Assembly (NCBI RefSeq): GCF_025660655.1
Contig: NZ_JAOTIN010000002.1
Location: forward strand, 62,001-126,000
Reading direction: 5' to 3'
DNA length: 64,000 bases
From: Streptococcus sp. CSL10205-OR2
Lineage (GTDB): Bacteria > Bacillota > Bacilli > Lactobacillales > Streptococcaceae
The translations under genes were made by a program, and so were the position numbers. The notes under the pieces were generated by a model. The model did not search any database. It had not been told where the DNA came from and worked only from the letters and a program-made list of their open reading frames with translations. This document shows positions 9,697 through 19,542 of the stretch, piece by piece. Position 1 is the first letter of the stretch, and every line of letters starts with the position of its first letter.

Positions 9697-11811
9697 ATGC
9701 CTACAACATTAAAAACAAAAAAGAAAACAGGAAAGAAAAAAACAACGGCTAAAAAGAATTTAGTCATTGTCGAATCCCCTGCTAAAGCAAAAACCATTGA
9801 AAAGTACCTTGGACGACAATATAAAGTGGTAGCCAGTGTCGGACACATTCGTGATTTGAAGAAATCAAGCATGTCAATCGACTTTGATAACAACTATGAA
9901 CCACAATACATTAATATTCGCGGAAAAGGTCCCTTAATCAATTCTCTCAAAAAAGAAGCTAAAAATGCCAAAAAAGTCTATCTTGCAAGCGACCCAGACC
10001 GTGAGGGAGAAGCTATCTCTTGGCATTTAGCCCATATTCTCGACTTAAAAGAAGGCGATAAAAATCGCGTCGTCTTTAACGAAGTGACCAAAGAGGCTGT
10101 TAAAAATGCTTTCATTGAGCCTAGAGAAATTGATATGGACTTGGTTGATGCACAACAAGCCAGAAGAGTTCTTGACCGTATTGTTGGTTACTCTATTTCT
10201 CCAATTCTTTGGAAAAAAGTCAAAAAAGGATTGTCGGCAGGACGTGTTCAGTCCATCGCTTTAAAACTGATTATTGATCGTGAAAATGAAATAAAAGCAT
10301 TTATTCCTGAAGAGTACTGGACCATTGATGGTGTCTTTAAAAAAGGAACTAAAAAGTTTCAAGCCAATTTTTATGGACTTGATGCCGATAAATTAAAACT
10401 TAAAGATAATGATACTGTCAAAGAAGTCTTAAAACGCCTTAAAGGTAATGACTTTATTGTTGATAAAGTTGAGAAAAAAGAGAGAAGAAGAAATGCTCCT
10501 TTGCCTTATACAACCTCATCTCTTCAACAAGATGCAGCCAACAAGATTAACTTTAGAACGCGTAAAACAATGATGGTAGCACAACAGCTTTATGAAGGTC
10601 TTAGTCTTGGTCCTGCTGGTCATCAAGGGTTAATCACTTATATGCGTACCGATTCAACACGTATTAGTCCAGTTGCACAAGCAGAAGCGGCTAAATTAAT
10701 TACAGAACGTTTTGGTAGTCAATATTCTAAACATAGCCAAAAAGTAAAAAATGCCAGCAGTGCTCAAGATGCCCATGAAGCTATTCGTCCATCAAGTGTC
10801 ACACACACACCAGAAAGTATTGCAAAATACTTAGACAAAGACCAATTAAAACTTTATACTCTCATTTGGAATCGTTTTGTTGCTAGTCAAATGAAACCGG
10901 CTGTCTTTGACACTGTAAAAGTCAGTCTTTCACAAAATGGCGTTATGTTTGTTGCAAATGGTAGCCAAGTTAAATTTGATGGTTACTTAGCGGTCTATAA
11001 TGATTCTGATAAAAGCAAAATGCTTCCAGAAATGGCTGAAAAAGATGTCGTCAAAAAAGTTTCAGTTAACCCTGAACAACATTTCACGCAACCACCAGCA
11101 AGATTTTCTGAGGCAACCTTGATTAAAACCCTAGAAGAAAACGGCGTTGGTAGACCATCTACCTATGCGCCAACACTAGAAACCATTCAGAAGCGTTACT
11201 ATGTTAAACTCTCTGCCAAACGATTTGAACCGACAGAACTTGGTGAAATTGTTAATCGATTAATCGTCGAATTCTTCCCAGATATTGTTGATGTGACTTT
11301 TACAGCTGAAATGGAAGAAAAACTCGATCAAATCGAAATTGGTAAGGAACAATGGCAGAAAGTTATCGATAGTTTTTACAAACCTTTTGAAAAAGAACTC
11401 GCCAAAGCAGAAAAAGAAATTGAAAAAATTCAAATTAAAGATGAACCTGCTGGTTTTCTCTGTGATGTTTGTGGTCATGAAATGGTGATTAAGCTTGGTA
11501 AATATGGCAAGTTTTATGCATGTAGCAACTTCCCAGATTGTCGCAACACAAAACCTTTCACAAAGGAAATCGGAGTCACTTGTCCACTTTGTCATCAAGG
11601 TCAAGTCATTGAAAGAAAAACAAAACGTAATCGTATTTTCTACGGTTGCAGTCGCTACCCTGAGTGTGAATTCACTTCGTGGAACTTACCAATTGGTAGA
11701 AATTGCCCTAAATCAGGTGATTATCTGGTTGAAAAGAAAATCAGAGGCGGTGGCAAACAAGTTGTTTGTAGTAATGAAAATTGTGATTACGAAGAAGAAA
11801 AAATTAAATAA
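9697..11811 (+). CDS. topA: DNA topoisomerase I
   Basis: Type IA topoisomerase that relaxes negative supercoils. It has 704 residues. After a Lys-rich N-terminus, the Toprim domain begins with [30 protein letters not shown] is the acidic metal site. The active-site Tyr315 lies in TYMRTDSTR. The C-terminus has three zinc-ribbon-like units: CDVCGHEM with CSNFPDC, CPLCHQG with CSRYPEC, and a last one with only partial cysteines (CPKSG, CSNENC). AAGGAAG precedes the ATG. Confidence 0.97.
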   Translation: MPTTLKTKKKTGKKKTTAKKNLVIVESPAKAKTIEKYLGRQYKVVASVGHIRDLKKSSMSIDFDNNYEPQYINIRGKGPLINSLKKEAKNAKKVYLASDPDREGEAISWHLAHILDLKEGDKNRVVFNEVTKEAVKNAFIEPREIDMDLVDAQQARRVLDRIVGYSISPILWKKVKKGLSAGRVQSIALKLIIDRENEIKAFIPEEYWTIDGVFKKGTKKFQANFYGLDADKLKLKDNDTVKEVLKRLKGNDFIVDKVEKKERRRNAPLPYTTSSLQQDAANKINFRTRKTMMVAQQLYEGLSLGPAGHQGLITYMRTDSTRISPVAQAEAAKLITERFGSQYSKHSQKVKNASSAQDAHEAIRPSSVTHTPESIAKYLDKDQLKLYTLIWNRFVASQMKPAVFDTVKVSLSQNGVMFVANGSQVKFDGYLAVYNDSDKSKMLPEMAEKDVVKKVSVNPEQHFTQPPARFSEATLIKTLEENGVGRPSTYAPTLETIQKRYYVKLSAKRFEPTELGEIVNRLIVEFFPDIVDVTFTAEMEEKLDQIEIGKEQWQKVIDSFYKPFEKELAKAEKEIEKIQIKDEPAGFLCDVCGHEMVIKLGKYGKFYACSNFPDCRNTKPFTKEIGVTCPLCHQGQVIERKTKRNRIFYGCSRYPECEFTSWNLPIGRNCPKSGDYLVEKKIRGGGKQVVCSNENCDYEEEKIK

Positions 11812-11818
11812 AGAAACT

Positions 11819-11856
11819 AAGTTTACATAATTATGTTTATGTAAACTTTATTTTTT
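11819..11856 (+). terminator. topA terminator, member of a repeated palindrome family
   Basis: 12-bp arms AAGTTTACATAA/TTATGTAAACTT, loop TTATGT, then a T-rich tail. The arms are nearly the same as palindromes at 20486-20513 and 27989-28016. Confidence 0.8.
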
Positions 11857-11947
11857 ACTATCGTTTAAACTAAAATATTTTGTTATAATAACAGTATTAA
11901 AATAGAAAGATTTGAACTAGGGAAACCTAGTAAGAGGTATTAGTGTC

Positions 11948-13282
11948 ATGTCTCAATCTTATATTAATGTTATTGGTGCAGGTTTAGCTGGAAGTGAAGC
12001 AGCCTATCAAATTGCTAAACGAGGTATTCCAGTTAAACTCTATGAAATGAGAGGGGTTAAAGCAACTCCTCAACATAAAACCGACTTTTTCGCTGAATTG
12101 GTTTGTTCTAACTCGCTTCGTGGGGATAGTTTAACCAATGCGGTCGGACTTTTAAAAGAAGAAATGCGTCGTCTAGACTCCGTTATTTTAAAAGCTGCAG
12201 AAGATTCAAGAGTACCAGCAGGTGGCGCTTTAGCAGTAGATAGAGAAGGTTTTTCAAAAAGTGTTACTGAACTCATTAGCAATCACCCTCTTATTGAAGT
12301 TATTCGAGAAGAAATAACTAGTATTCCAGACGATGCTATCACTGTTATTGCAACTGGTCCTTTGACATCTGATGCTTTAGCCAGCGAGATACATCGCTTA
12401 AATGGTGGTGATGGTTTTTACTTTTACGATGCAGCTGCTCCCATTATTGACAAAAATACCATAAACATGGATAAAGTCTACTTAAAATCACGTTATGACA
12501 AAGGTGAAGCTGCTTATTTAAATTGTCCAATGACTAAAGAAGAATTTATAGCTTTTCATGATGCATTAACTACAGCAGAAGAAGCACCTCTTAATGCCTT
12601 TGAAAAAGAAAAATACTTTGAAGGTTGCATGCCAATTGAAGTCATGGCTAAACGAGGTGTAAAAACCATGCTCTATGGGCCAATGAAGCCTGTTGGACTA
12701 GAATATCCAGAAGACTACAAAGGAAAGCGTGATGGCGAATATAAGACGCCTTACGCAGTTGTCCAACTAAGACAAGATAATGCCGCAGGAAGTCTTTTTA
12801 ATATTGTTGGTTTTCAAACGCACCTAAAATGGGGAGAACAAAAACGCGTCTTTTCCATGATTCCAGGATTAGAAAATGCTGAATTCGTCAGATATGGTGT
12901 TATGCACCGGAACTCTTATATGGATTCCCCAAATTTATTAGAAGAAACCTTTAGATCACGCATAAAACCTAATATTTTCTTTGCAGGTCAAATGACAGGA
13001 GTGGAAGGCTATGTCGAATCAGCAGCCAGCGGTTTAGTGGCTGGCATTAATGCCGCTAAATTATTCAAGAATGAAGAGGCTGTGATTTTTCCTCAAACAA
13101 CAGCTATCGGCAGTTTACCTTATTATGTCACTCATGCTGAAAGCAAACATTTCCAACCTATGAATGTCAATTTTGGAATTATTAAAGAACTAGATGGTCC
13201 TAGAATTAGAGATAAAAAAGAACGTTATGAAAAAATAGCAGAGAGAGCCCTCTCAGACTTAGAAAATTTTATTACAGTTTAA
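11948..13282 (+). CDS. trmFO: Folate-dependent tRNA (uracil-54-C5) methyltransferase TrmFO
   Basis: Flavoenzyme that makes ribothymidine at position 54 of tRNA with methylene-THF as carbon donor. It has 444 residues. The FAD-binding loop [17 protein letters not shown] is at the N-terminus, and [25 protein letters not shown] is the family block. [18 protein letters not shown] near residue 345 is the second FAD/GidA-like motif. A TATAAT at 11884-11889 is the likely -10. GAGGT precedes the ATG. Confidence 0.96.
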   Translation: MSQSYINVIGAGLAGSEAAYQIAKRGIPVKLYEMRGVKATPQHKTDFFAELVCSNSLRGDSLTNAVGLLKEEMRRLDSVILKAAEDSRVPAGGALAVDREGFSKSVTELISNHPLIEVIREEITSIPDDAITVIATGPLTSDALASEIHRLNGGDGFYFYDAAAPIIDKNTINMDKVYLKSRYDKGEAAYLNCPMTKEEFIAFHDALTTAEEAPLNAFEKEKYFEGCMPIEVMAKRGVKTMLYGPMKPVGLEYPEDYKGKRDGEYKTPYAVVQLRQDNAAGSLFNIVGFQTHLKWGEQKRVFSMIPGLENAEFVRYGVMHRNSYMDSPNLLEETFRSRIKPNIFFAGQMTGVEGYVESAASGLVAGINAAKLFKNEEAVIFPQTTAIGSLPYYVTHAESKHFQPMNVNFGIIKELDGPRIRDKKERYEKIAERALSDLENFITV

Positions 13283-13308
13283 AACAAGGTAAATCTACCT
13301 TGTTTTTT
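13281..13308 (+). terminator. trmFO terminator
   Basis: The stem AAAACAAGGTA/TACCTTGTTTT has an AATC loop and a T run; it overlaps the stop codon. Confidence 0.85.
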
Positions 13309-13324
13309 ATTTCAAACGCATCAT

Positions 13325-13353
13325 TTGACAAGAGTAAAACAGAGTATTAAGAT
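13325..13353 (+). promoter_or_regulatory. Promoter of lctO
   Basis: TTGACA (13325-13330), a 17-bp spacer and TAAGAT (13348-13353), with the start codon about 43 bp further on. Confidence 0.65.
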
Positions 13354-13395
13354 ATAAAATCATTAAGACATTTTTAGAAAGAAAGAGGCATTTTT

Positions 13396-14529
13396 ATGAC
13401 AATCACAAATGGTTATGAACAATCAGATCGCGAAGAGAAATTAGCAATTTTAAATCTCCCAAGTTTGGAAGATAGAGCAAAAGAAATCATTCCAACAGGT
13501 GGATTTGGTTATATTACAGAAGGTTCTGAATACGAATGGACTCTAAAAGAAAATACGAAGGCTTTTGATCATGTTCAAATTGTTCCTCGTGTCTTAACAA
13601 GCGTTGAAAATCCTTCCACTGAAACACAACTGCTTGATATTAATCTATCAATGCCAATTATTGCAGCTCCTGTTGCCGCACAAGGCCTAGCTCACGCTAG
13701 AGGGGAACTAGCAACAGCAGAAGGGATGGCAAATGCTGGGACTATCATGAGTCAAAGTACTTATGGTAATGCAACTATTGAAGAAATTGCAAAAGCAGGA
13801 GAAGGAGCACCACAATTTTTCCAACTATATATGAGTAAAGATTGGGAAATCAACAAAACTTGGCTTGATGAAGCAGTCAATTCTGGTGTAAAAGCCATTG
13901 TGATGACAGTAGATTCAATGCTTGGTGGCTATCGTGAAGCTGATATTATCAATAATTTCCAATTCCCAATTCCTATGGGAAATCTTGAGAAGCTATCAGC
14001 AGGAGATAGTGAAGGAAAAGGTATAGCTGAAATCTATGCTGCAGCAGCACAGGTAATCTTGCCTTCAGATGTCAAAAAAGTAGCTGATTACACAGGACTT
14101 CCAGTCTTTGTGAAAGGGATTCAAAGCCCAGAAGATGCTGAAATTGCTATTGAAGCAGGGGCAGCAGGTGTTTGGGTTTCTAACCATGGTGGTCGCCAGT
14201 TAAATGGTGGGCCTGCTTCATTTGATGTTTTAAAAGCAATAGCAGACAAAGTGAATAAACGAGTACCAATTGTTTTTGATAGTGGTGTTCGTCGTGGCTC
14301 ACACGTTTTTAAAGCATTAGCAAATGGCGCTGACATAGTTGCCATTGGTCGTCCTATCTTATATGGATTGTCTTTAGGTGGAGCCCAAGGCGCACAAAGT
14401 GTTGTTGAACACCTTAACCATGAATTAAAAATTGTGATGCAACTAGCTGGCACGCAAACGGTTGAAGATATCAAAAAAGCAAAATTAATTCGACAAAATC
14501 CAATCAATGATTCTTTAGCAGAAAAATAA
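13396..14529 (+). CDS. lctO: L-lactate oxidase (FMN-dependent)
   Basis: Oxidises L-lactate to pyruvate with O2 and releases hydrogen peroxide. It has 377 residues, typical for streptococcal lactate oxidases. PIIAAPVAAQGLAH is the FMN-binding strand. The catalytic base His264 lies in VSNHGGRQLNGGPAS, and VFDSGVRRGSHVFKALA with AIGRPILYG binds the FMN phosphate. It forms a lactate loop with ldh at 59.5 kb. The gene has its own promoter and terminator. Glycolate or other 2-hydroxyacid oxidase activity is the main alternative. Confidence 0.92.
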   Translation: MTITNGYEQSDREEKLAILNLPSLEDRAKEIIPTGGFGYITEGSEYEWTLKENTKAFDHVQIVPRVLTSVENPSTETQLLDINLSMPIIAAPVAAQGLAHARGELATAEGMANAGTIMSQSTYGNATIEEIAKAGEGAPQFFQLYMSKDWEINKTWLDEAVNSGVKAIVMTVDSMLGGYREADIINNFQFPIPMGNLEKLSAGDSEGKGIAEIYAAAAQVILPSDVKKVADYTGLPVFVKGIQSPEDAEIAIEAGAAGVWVSNHGGRQLNGGPASFDVLKAIADKVNKRVPIVFDSGVRRGSHVFKALANGADIVAIGRPILYGLSLGGAQGAQSVVEHLNHELKIVMQLAGTQTVEDIKKAKLIRQNPINDSLAEK

Positions 14530-14545
14530 TTGCTAATAAGTAATA

Positions 14546-14574
14546 AAAACTAGGCATACAATGCCTAGTTTTTT
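14546..14574 (+). terminator. lctO terminator
   Basis: The stem AAAACTAGGCAT/ATGCCTAGTTTT has an ACA loop and a T run. Confidence 0.9.
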
Positions 14575-14607
14575 GATTTCTTGGTGTGTTAAAAACAAAT
14601 TTCTTTT

Positions 14608-14672
14608 CTTACAAAATTGTAAGATTTTCTAAAAAAAGTGTAAGGTAATCTTTTCCTTTTGTGTATTATAAT
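14608..14672 (+). promoter_or_regulatory. Candidate BceR operator and bceAB promoter
   Basis: A perfect 7-2-7 dyad (CTTACAA-AA-TTGTAAG, 14608-14623) and a downstream half-like GTGTAAGG lie before a good -10, TATAAT (14667-14672). The -35 at the proper distance is poor (GGTAAT), as expected of an activator-dependent promoter. Inference: the response regulator at 18.9 kb binds here. Confidence 0.55.
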
Positions 14673-14756
14673 AATAGTACAAATAAAAAACTTATGATAT
14701 ATTATTATTACCAAAAACATTTAATATATCTTACCTAATGATAAAAGGAGTTGCTT

Positions 14757-15509
14757 ATGTTTTTAGAAATTAATCATTTAGAAAAAGTTTATCGTACACG
14801 TTTTTCTAAAGAAGAAACCAAAGCTCTACAAGATGTTGATTTCAAAGTAGAAGAAGGTGAATTTATCGCCATTATGGGTGAAAGTGGTTCTGGAAAAACA
14901 ACACTTTTAAATATTCTGGCAACACTTGATAAGCCAACAAAAGGTAGTGTTGTTATGGATAATAAAGATATTACAACGATTAAACCAAATCAGTTAGCAG
15001 ATTTTCGCTTGCAACATTTGGGGTTTGTGTTTCAAGAGTTTCATCTTTTAGACACACTCACTATTAAAGATAATATCTTTTTGCCTTTAGTCTTGAGTCG
15101 TGTTCCTCACAATGAAATGGAAAAACGTTTATCTGTTATTGCTCCAAAATTAAAAATTGATGGTCTTTTAAATAAGCGACCTTTTGAAATTTCTGGCGGG
15201 CAAAAACAAAGAGTTGCCATTGCTAGAAGTTTAATCACACAACCTAGATTAATCTTAGCTGATGAACCAACAGCAGCTTTAGATTATAAGAATTCCGAAG
15301 ATCTACTAAACCTTTTTGAAACTATCAACAATGATGGACAAACCATTTTAATGGTTACGCATTCAGCCAATGCAGCAAGTCATGCCAAGCGTGTTTTATT
15401 TATTAAAGATGGCCGTATTTTCCATCAAATGTATCGTGCTAATAAATCAACTACAGAATTTAGTAAGGAAATTTCACTCTCTATGGCAGCTTTGTTAGGA
15501 GGTGAGTAG
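14757..15509 (+). CDS. Bce-type ABC transporter, ATP-binding protein
   Basis: ATPase of a peptide-antibiotic sensing and detoxification transporter (BceA/VraD family). It has 250 residues. Walker A is GESGSGKTT, the Q-loop FQEFHLLD, the signature ISGGQKQRVAIARSL and Walker B LILADEPTAALD. The ATG at 14757 has AAAGGAG 6 bp upstream; the TTG at 14751 is too close to it. The permease gene follows directly. Homologues work with a BceS-like kinase and signal through the permease. Confidence 0.9.
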   Translation: MFLEINHLEKVYRTRFSKEETKALQDVDFKVEEGEFIAIMGESGSGKTTLLNILATLDKPTKGSVVMDNKDITTIKPNQLADFRLQHLGFVFQEFHLLDTLTIKDNIFLPLVLSRVPHNEMEKRLSVIAPKLKIDGLLNKRPFEISGGQKQRVAIARSLITQPRLILADEPTAALDYKNSEDLLNLFETINNDGQTILMVTHSANAASHAKRVLFIKDGRIFHQMYRANKSTTEFSKEISLSMAALLGGE

Positions 15510-15510
15510 G

Positions 15511-17478
15511 ATGTTTTATCTCAAATTAGCGATTCAAAATATTAGAAAATCATTAAATAATTTTCTTCCTTTTATTCTGGCCAGTTTAGTTTTATATACT
15601 TTGGTTTGTTCCAATTTTCTAATCATGTTAAGTCCTATGTCTGATACAATGAAATATGGGACAATGACGCTATCTCTAGCTGCTATTGTTTTAACCATTT
15701 TTTCTGTGATTATGGCTGTTTATAGTTTTAATTTTTTGATGAAACAACGTAGCAGAGAATTTGGTTTGTATCATATACTAGGGATGAAGAAATCACAAAT
15801 CAGCTTAATTGCCAGCTTAGAGTTAATCATTATTTATGTCAGCCTGATTATTTTAGGGAGTCTGTTAAGTATTGTTTTTGCTAATTTTCTCCACTTAGTT
15901 TTCATTAACTTAATTCACGTTGAATTAACTTCTTTTAAAATAACTGTTTTACCATTTATTTTTACTAATCTTATCTTCTTAGGTATCTTTTTAATCCTTG
16001 AATTGTTCAATTTATGGTTTATCAAGAAAACTTCACCACTTGCTCTATTTACAAGTAGAGAAAAAGGAGAAAAAGAGCCAAAAGGAAATATTGTTTTGGC
16101 ACTGTTAAGTATTGTTTTTCTAGGCATTGGCTATTATTTATCACTAAGTTCATCAAAAATTGCCGCAATAGCAGTGCTTCAGCGTTTCTTCATTGCTGTT
16201 ATTTTGGTTATCATTGGTACTTATCTTTTCTATATCAGTTTCACAACTTGGTATCTTAAGAAAAAAAGAAATCAGAAAAATTATTTTTACAAGCCTGAAC
16301 ATTTTATCACTGTGTCCCAAATGATTTTCAGAATGAAACAAAATGCTGTTGGATTAGCTAACATTACTTTACTGGCTATCATGGCTTTTGTCACTATTGC
16401 AACAACTTTTTCTTTATATAGCGCAACACAAAAACTAGCTGATGAAAGTTTTCCTAAAAATACAAGTTTGACATTTTTTGGAGAAACAAAAGATGAAGCA
16501 CGTTCATTATTCGAAGAATTAGTTGTCAAAAAACTAGACAGAGAAATAGAAGGGCCTAAGTTTTTCTCCAGTTTAGTAGGATTCAACGTCTCTACCGGTA
16601 AGGACTTAACAATTAATGAGGAAGCTATTACAAATCCCGATCCTTCAAACTTAGCTTTTATTTATCTTGTGACACAAGATGATTTTCGTAGTTTAGGTAA
16701 TGATTTACCCCAACTAAAAGATGATGAAACAGCCTTCTTTGTTCAAAAAGGAAACAGTCAGTTTGAAACAATTACTTTTTTTGACTACCACTTTAAAAAT
16801 ATTAAAAACTTTAAGACGGTTCACTTTCCTCCAGCTGTAAATACTTATAATTCAGGAGTGTTAGTGGTAAGTAACGATGAGATTTTTAATGATATTTCAT
16901 CAAGATATCAAGAAGTATCAAATAATGGTATTAATAGTCCGTCCAATTACACTGTATTTACAGACTTATCAGACCAAGAATTGACAGTTCTAAAAAGTAA
17001 AGATTTTGAAGATTCTATAGTGAATAACGAAGGATTTCCTATTGCTTTTATTTCTACTAAAAAAGAACATATGGAGGACGCTTATATTACAACAGGTGGG
17101 TTCCTCTTTACTGGCTTTTTACTAGGCTTTAGTTTCTTATTAGGCGCAGCACTTATTATCTATTACAAGCAATACACAGAAGGAAACGAAGATAAAAAAT
17201 CCTATCAGATTTTACAAGAAGTAGGAATGAGTCAAAAAGCTGTTAAAAAGACAATTAACTCACAAACAATCTTTGTCTTCTTTATGCCACTTGCTATGGC
17301 AATCATGCACTTTATTGTTGCCTTAGTGATGCTAAAACAAATGTTAATTCTGTTTGGTGTGACTAGTGATCATTTGGTCAATGGTGTTTCATTTATCACC
17401 ATCGCTATCATTGTGATCATCTACTTTATTATTTATAAGTTAACAAGTCGAACCTATTATAAAATCATTGAAAGATAA
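15511..17478 (+). CDS. Bce-type ABC transporter permease
   Basis: 655 residues with the BceB layout: about ten membrane segments and one large extracellular domain (roughly residues 310-530) between the seventh and eighth, which in this family recognises lantibiotics or bacitracin-like peptides. FtsX-type cores are seen at FGLYHILGMKKSQI and YQILQEVGMSQKAV. ATG at 15511 is preferred over GTG at 15502 because GGAGG lies 8 bp upstream. It forms the sensor and flux unit with the ATPase before it; the partner kinase lies 2 kb downstream. Confidence 0.9.
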   Translation: MFYLKLAIQNIRKSLNNFLPFILASLVLYTLVCSNFLIMLSPMSDTMKYGTMTLSLAAIVLTIFSVIMAVYSFNFLMKQRSREFGLYHILGMKKSQISLIASLELIIIYVSLIILGSLLSIVFANFLHLVFINLIHVELTSFKITVLPFIFTNLIFLGIFLILELFNLWFIKKTSPLALFTSREKGEKEPKGNIVLALLSIVFLGIGYYLSLSSSKIAAIAVLQRFFIAVILVIIGTYLFYISFTTWYLKKKRNQKNYFYKPEHFITVSQMIFRMKQNAVGLANITLLAIMAFVTIATTFSLYSATQKLADESFPKNTSLTFFGETKDEARSLFEELVVKKLDREIEGPKFFSSLVGFNVSTGKDLTINEEAITNPDPSNLAFIYLVTQDDFRSLGNDLPQLKDDETAFFVQKGNSQFETITFFDYHFKNIKNFKTVHFPPAVNTYNSGVLVVSNDEIFNDISSRYQEVSNNGINSPSNYTVFTDLSDQELTVLKSKDFEDSIVNNEGFPIAFISTKKEHMEDAYITTGGFLFTGFLLGFSFLLGAALIIYYKQYTEGNEDKKSYQILQEVGMSQKAVKKTINSQTIFVFFMPLAMAIMHFIVALVMLKQMLILFGVTSDHLVNGVSFITIAIIVIIYFIIYKLTSRTYYKIIER

Positions 17479-17506
17479 AAAGTAGCGAATATTCGCTACT
17501 TTTTTG
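17477..17506 (+). terminator. Terminator after bceB, first copy of a duplicated 30-bp element
   Basis: The stem AAAAAGTAGCGAA/TTCGCTACTTTTT with a minimal AT loop overlaps the bceB stop. The 30 bp are repeated exactly at 18834-18863, and the next 8 bp are nearly the same. Confidence 0.85.
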
Positions 17507-17537
17507 ATAAAATAAGATAAGACGTTCTAGAAAGGAA

Positions 17538-18329
17538 GTGGTTATCATCCATTCCCTAACCATACAAATCAATGAAATCATTACTTATATAAAAGAACAA
17601 TACAATACCATCGACTCTATTGATGCATTAGCAAATCACTTTGGTTATAGTCCTTTTTACTTTTCACGTGCCTTCAAAAAGGAAACAGGTTTTTCCATCA
17701 AACAATTTATTTCTTCTTTAAAAATGGAAGCAAGTATTAATAATCTGGTCATCAAAAATAATAGTGTGTTAGCTTCCCATTTGAAAGCTGGTTTTCTCAG
17801 CGCAACAACTTTTTCAAAGAATTTTGAAAAGCAGACAGGGGTAACACCAAAACAATATCAAAAAAGTTTAAAACGTTTATATGCTTTTATGAAAGACTAT
17901 GAACAAATAGAAAAAGTCAGCCATAGCCACTACGAAAAACCAGCAAAACAAGAGTTAAACAGTCAGTGTATTGTCACACTTGACTACCCTAGCTATTATA
18001 AGGGTGGCGTTAGTTTTATTGGACTGTTTAAACACCCCATTCCAAATCATCGCCCAATTGTCGGAAAAGCAGTTGTTGGAAGTCAGATCTGTGTTTTAGA
18101 TAATATTCCTCCTGGAAACTATTATCTACTAGCCTGTTCTATCGAAAAAAACGGACGATTGTCAGACTATTTTGTTTTAAACAAGGCATTACGTTGCAAA
18201 ATTGATGATGAGATTGCTTTTCCCAAGCAAAATATGGCTATTTTTAATCTGAATTTCAGAGAAGCTCTTCCTGAAGATCCTCCCATCAACATTAATCTTC
18301 CTAAGTTACTATTTGATGACTTAAAATAG
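17538..18329 (+). CDS. AraC-family transcriptional regulator
   Basis: 263 residues. The DNA-binding domain is N-terminal (about 5-110): two helix-turn-helix units, with FGYSPFYFSRAFKKETG in the first and AGFLSATTFSKNFEKQTGVTPKQYQ in the second. The C-terminal 150 residues form an unassigned, probably ligand-binding domain, the reverse of the usual AraC order. No ATG fits; a GTG start at 17538 just after GAAAGGAA is used and is uncertain by a few codons. With the VOC gene it forms a two-gene insert between bceAB and bceRS. Confidence 0.8.
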   Translation: MVIIHSLTIQINEIITYIKEQYNTIDSIDALANHFGYSPFYFSRAFKKETGFSIKQFISSLKMEASINNLVIKNNSVLASHLKAGFLSATTFSKNFEKQTGVTPKQYQKSLKRLYAFMKDYEQIEKVSHSHYEKPAKQELNSQCIVTLDYPSYYKGGVSFIGLFKHPIPNHRPIVGKAVVGSQICVLDNIPPGNYYLLACSIEKNGRLSDYFVLNKALRCKIDDEIAFPKQNMAIFNLNFREALPEDPPININLPKLLFDDLK

Positions 18330-18411
18330 CAAAGTAGAAGAAGTTTTTATCTCCATTATTTTGTAAACTAATAAGTGTCATAAACTATTTACTTAATAAT
18401 AGGAGGTTATT

Positions 18412-18828
18412 ATGAAACTAAATGTACAATTAAAATTTGCTGGTAATGCCGAAGAAGCATTCCTCTTTTACAAAAATATTTTTAATACAGATCTATCACC
18501 AATTTATCGCTATAAAGACATGGCTGCAATGGGAATGGATAATATTCCTAAAAGCGTTGAAAACTATGTTGCAAATATTATGATTTCAATTGGAGAAAGT
18601 AAAATCATAGGGTTTGATGTTTCTGAAGAAGGGTTTAATAGAAGTAAAAACCAAGATACTCTCATTCATATTACTCCTGATTCTAAGGAAGATGCTAAAA
18701 GAATTTTTGATGCACTTTCTGAAAATGGAAAAGTAGTCAATCCTATTAATCAAACGCCTTTTGGTTATTATGGTTCCTTGATTGACAAATATGGTGTCGG
18801 TTGGGAAGTTTTAATCGAAAACCTTTAA
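18412..18828 (+). CDS. VOC-superfamily (PhnB/glyoxalase-like) protein
   Basis: 138 residues. The pattern LKFAGNAEEAFLFYKNIFNTDL at the N-terminus, ISIGESKIIGFDV in the middle and the end FGYYGSLIDKYGVGWEVLI match PhnB-like proteins with two beta-alpha-beta-beta-beta units. Substrate unknown; relatives include antibiotic-binding and demethylmenaquinone-like proteins, but no specific activity can be assigned. AGGAGG lies 7 bp before the ATG. It follows an AraC regulator, which may control it. Confidence 0.8.
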   Translation: MKLNVQLKFAGNAEEAFLFYKNIFNTDLSPIYRYKDMAAMGMDNIPKSVENYVANIMISIGESKIIGFDVSEEGFNRSKNQDTLIHITPDSKEDAKRIFDALSENGKVVNPINQTPFGYYGSLIDKYGVGWEVLIENL

Positions 18829-18833
18829 AACAC

Positions 18834-18863
18834 AAAAAGTAGCGAATATTCGCTACTTTTTTG
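18834..18863 (+). terminator. Terminator after the VOC gene, second copy of the 30-bp element
   Basis: Identical over 30 bp to 17477-17506. It ends 13 bp before the ATG of the response regulator gene, so that gene's promoter must overlap it or transcription must read through. Confidence 0.85.
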
Positions 18864-18876
18864 GTAGAATAGAAGT

Positions 18877-19542
18877 ATGAATAAGAAACAAAAACTCTAC
18901 ATTGTTGAAGACGATGAAACGATTGTTACTCTTCTTTCCAATCATTTTAAAAAAGATTACCAGGTTTTTTCTTGTCAAAATTTTAGAGCGATTTTGCAAG
19001 AAATCAACGAATTTCAGCCTGATTTGATCTTGATGGATATTTCTTTGCCTTATTTTAATGGCTTTTATTGGACAACTGAAATTCGTAAAACATTAACGAC
19101 ACCCATCATTTTTATCTCTAGTGCCGATGATGACATGAGTGCTATTATGGCAATGAACATGGGCGCCGATGATTTTATTGCCAAACCTTTTTCTCTCAAT
19201 ATCTTAGAAGCCAAATTAACGGCAATTTTAAGACGTGCTTATCAATTTAGTCATAAGGACTATAGTTATAATGACTTTTATTTGACACCTGATGGTGATT
19301 TCTTTAAAGATCATCAGCATATTCAATTGTCAAGGACAGAAACTAAAATCATGATAACACTCCTTGCCAAGCCAGGAGAAGTAGTATCCAAAGAAGTACT
19401 ACTTGAAAAACTTTGGGAGAATGAAGAATTTATCGATCATAATACGTTAAGTGTCAATATGACAAGATTGCGAAAAAAGGTGACTCAAATAGGATTTAAT
19501 CACATTCACACTGTAAGAGGAGTAGGGTATTTAATCCAATGA
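18877..19542 (+). CDS. BceR-type response regulator (OmpR family)
   Basis: 221 residues. The receiver domain (1-115) has acidic pair Asp12/Asp13, phospho-acceptor Asp54 in LILMDISLP and switch Lys in AKPFS. The C-terminal winged helix (about 130-221) ends VRGVGYLIQ. The ribosome site is weak: only AGAAG one base before the ATG. A TAGAAT 6 bp upstream could even be the -10 of a leaderless message. It pairs with the kinase by a 4-bp overlap and likely activates bceAB. Confidence 0.92.
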   Translation: MNKKQKLYIVEDDETIVTLLSNHFKKDYQVFSCQNFRAILQEINEFQPDLILMDISLPYFNGFYWTTEIRKTLTTPIIFISSADDDMSAIMAMNMGADDFIAKPFSLNILEAKLTAILRRAYQFSHKDYSYNDFYLTPDGDFFKDHQHIQLSRTETKIMITLLAKPGEVVSKEVLLEKLWENEEFIDHNTLSVNMTRLRKKVTQIGFNHIHTVRGVGYLIQ

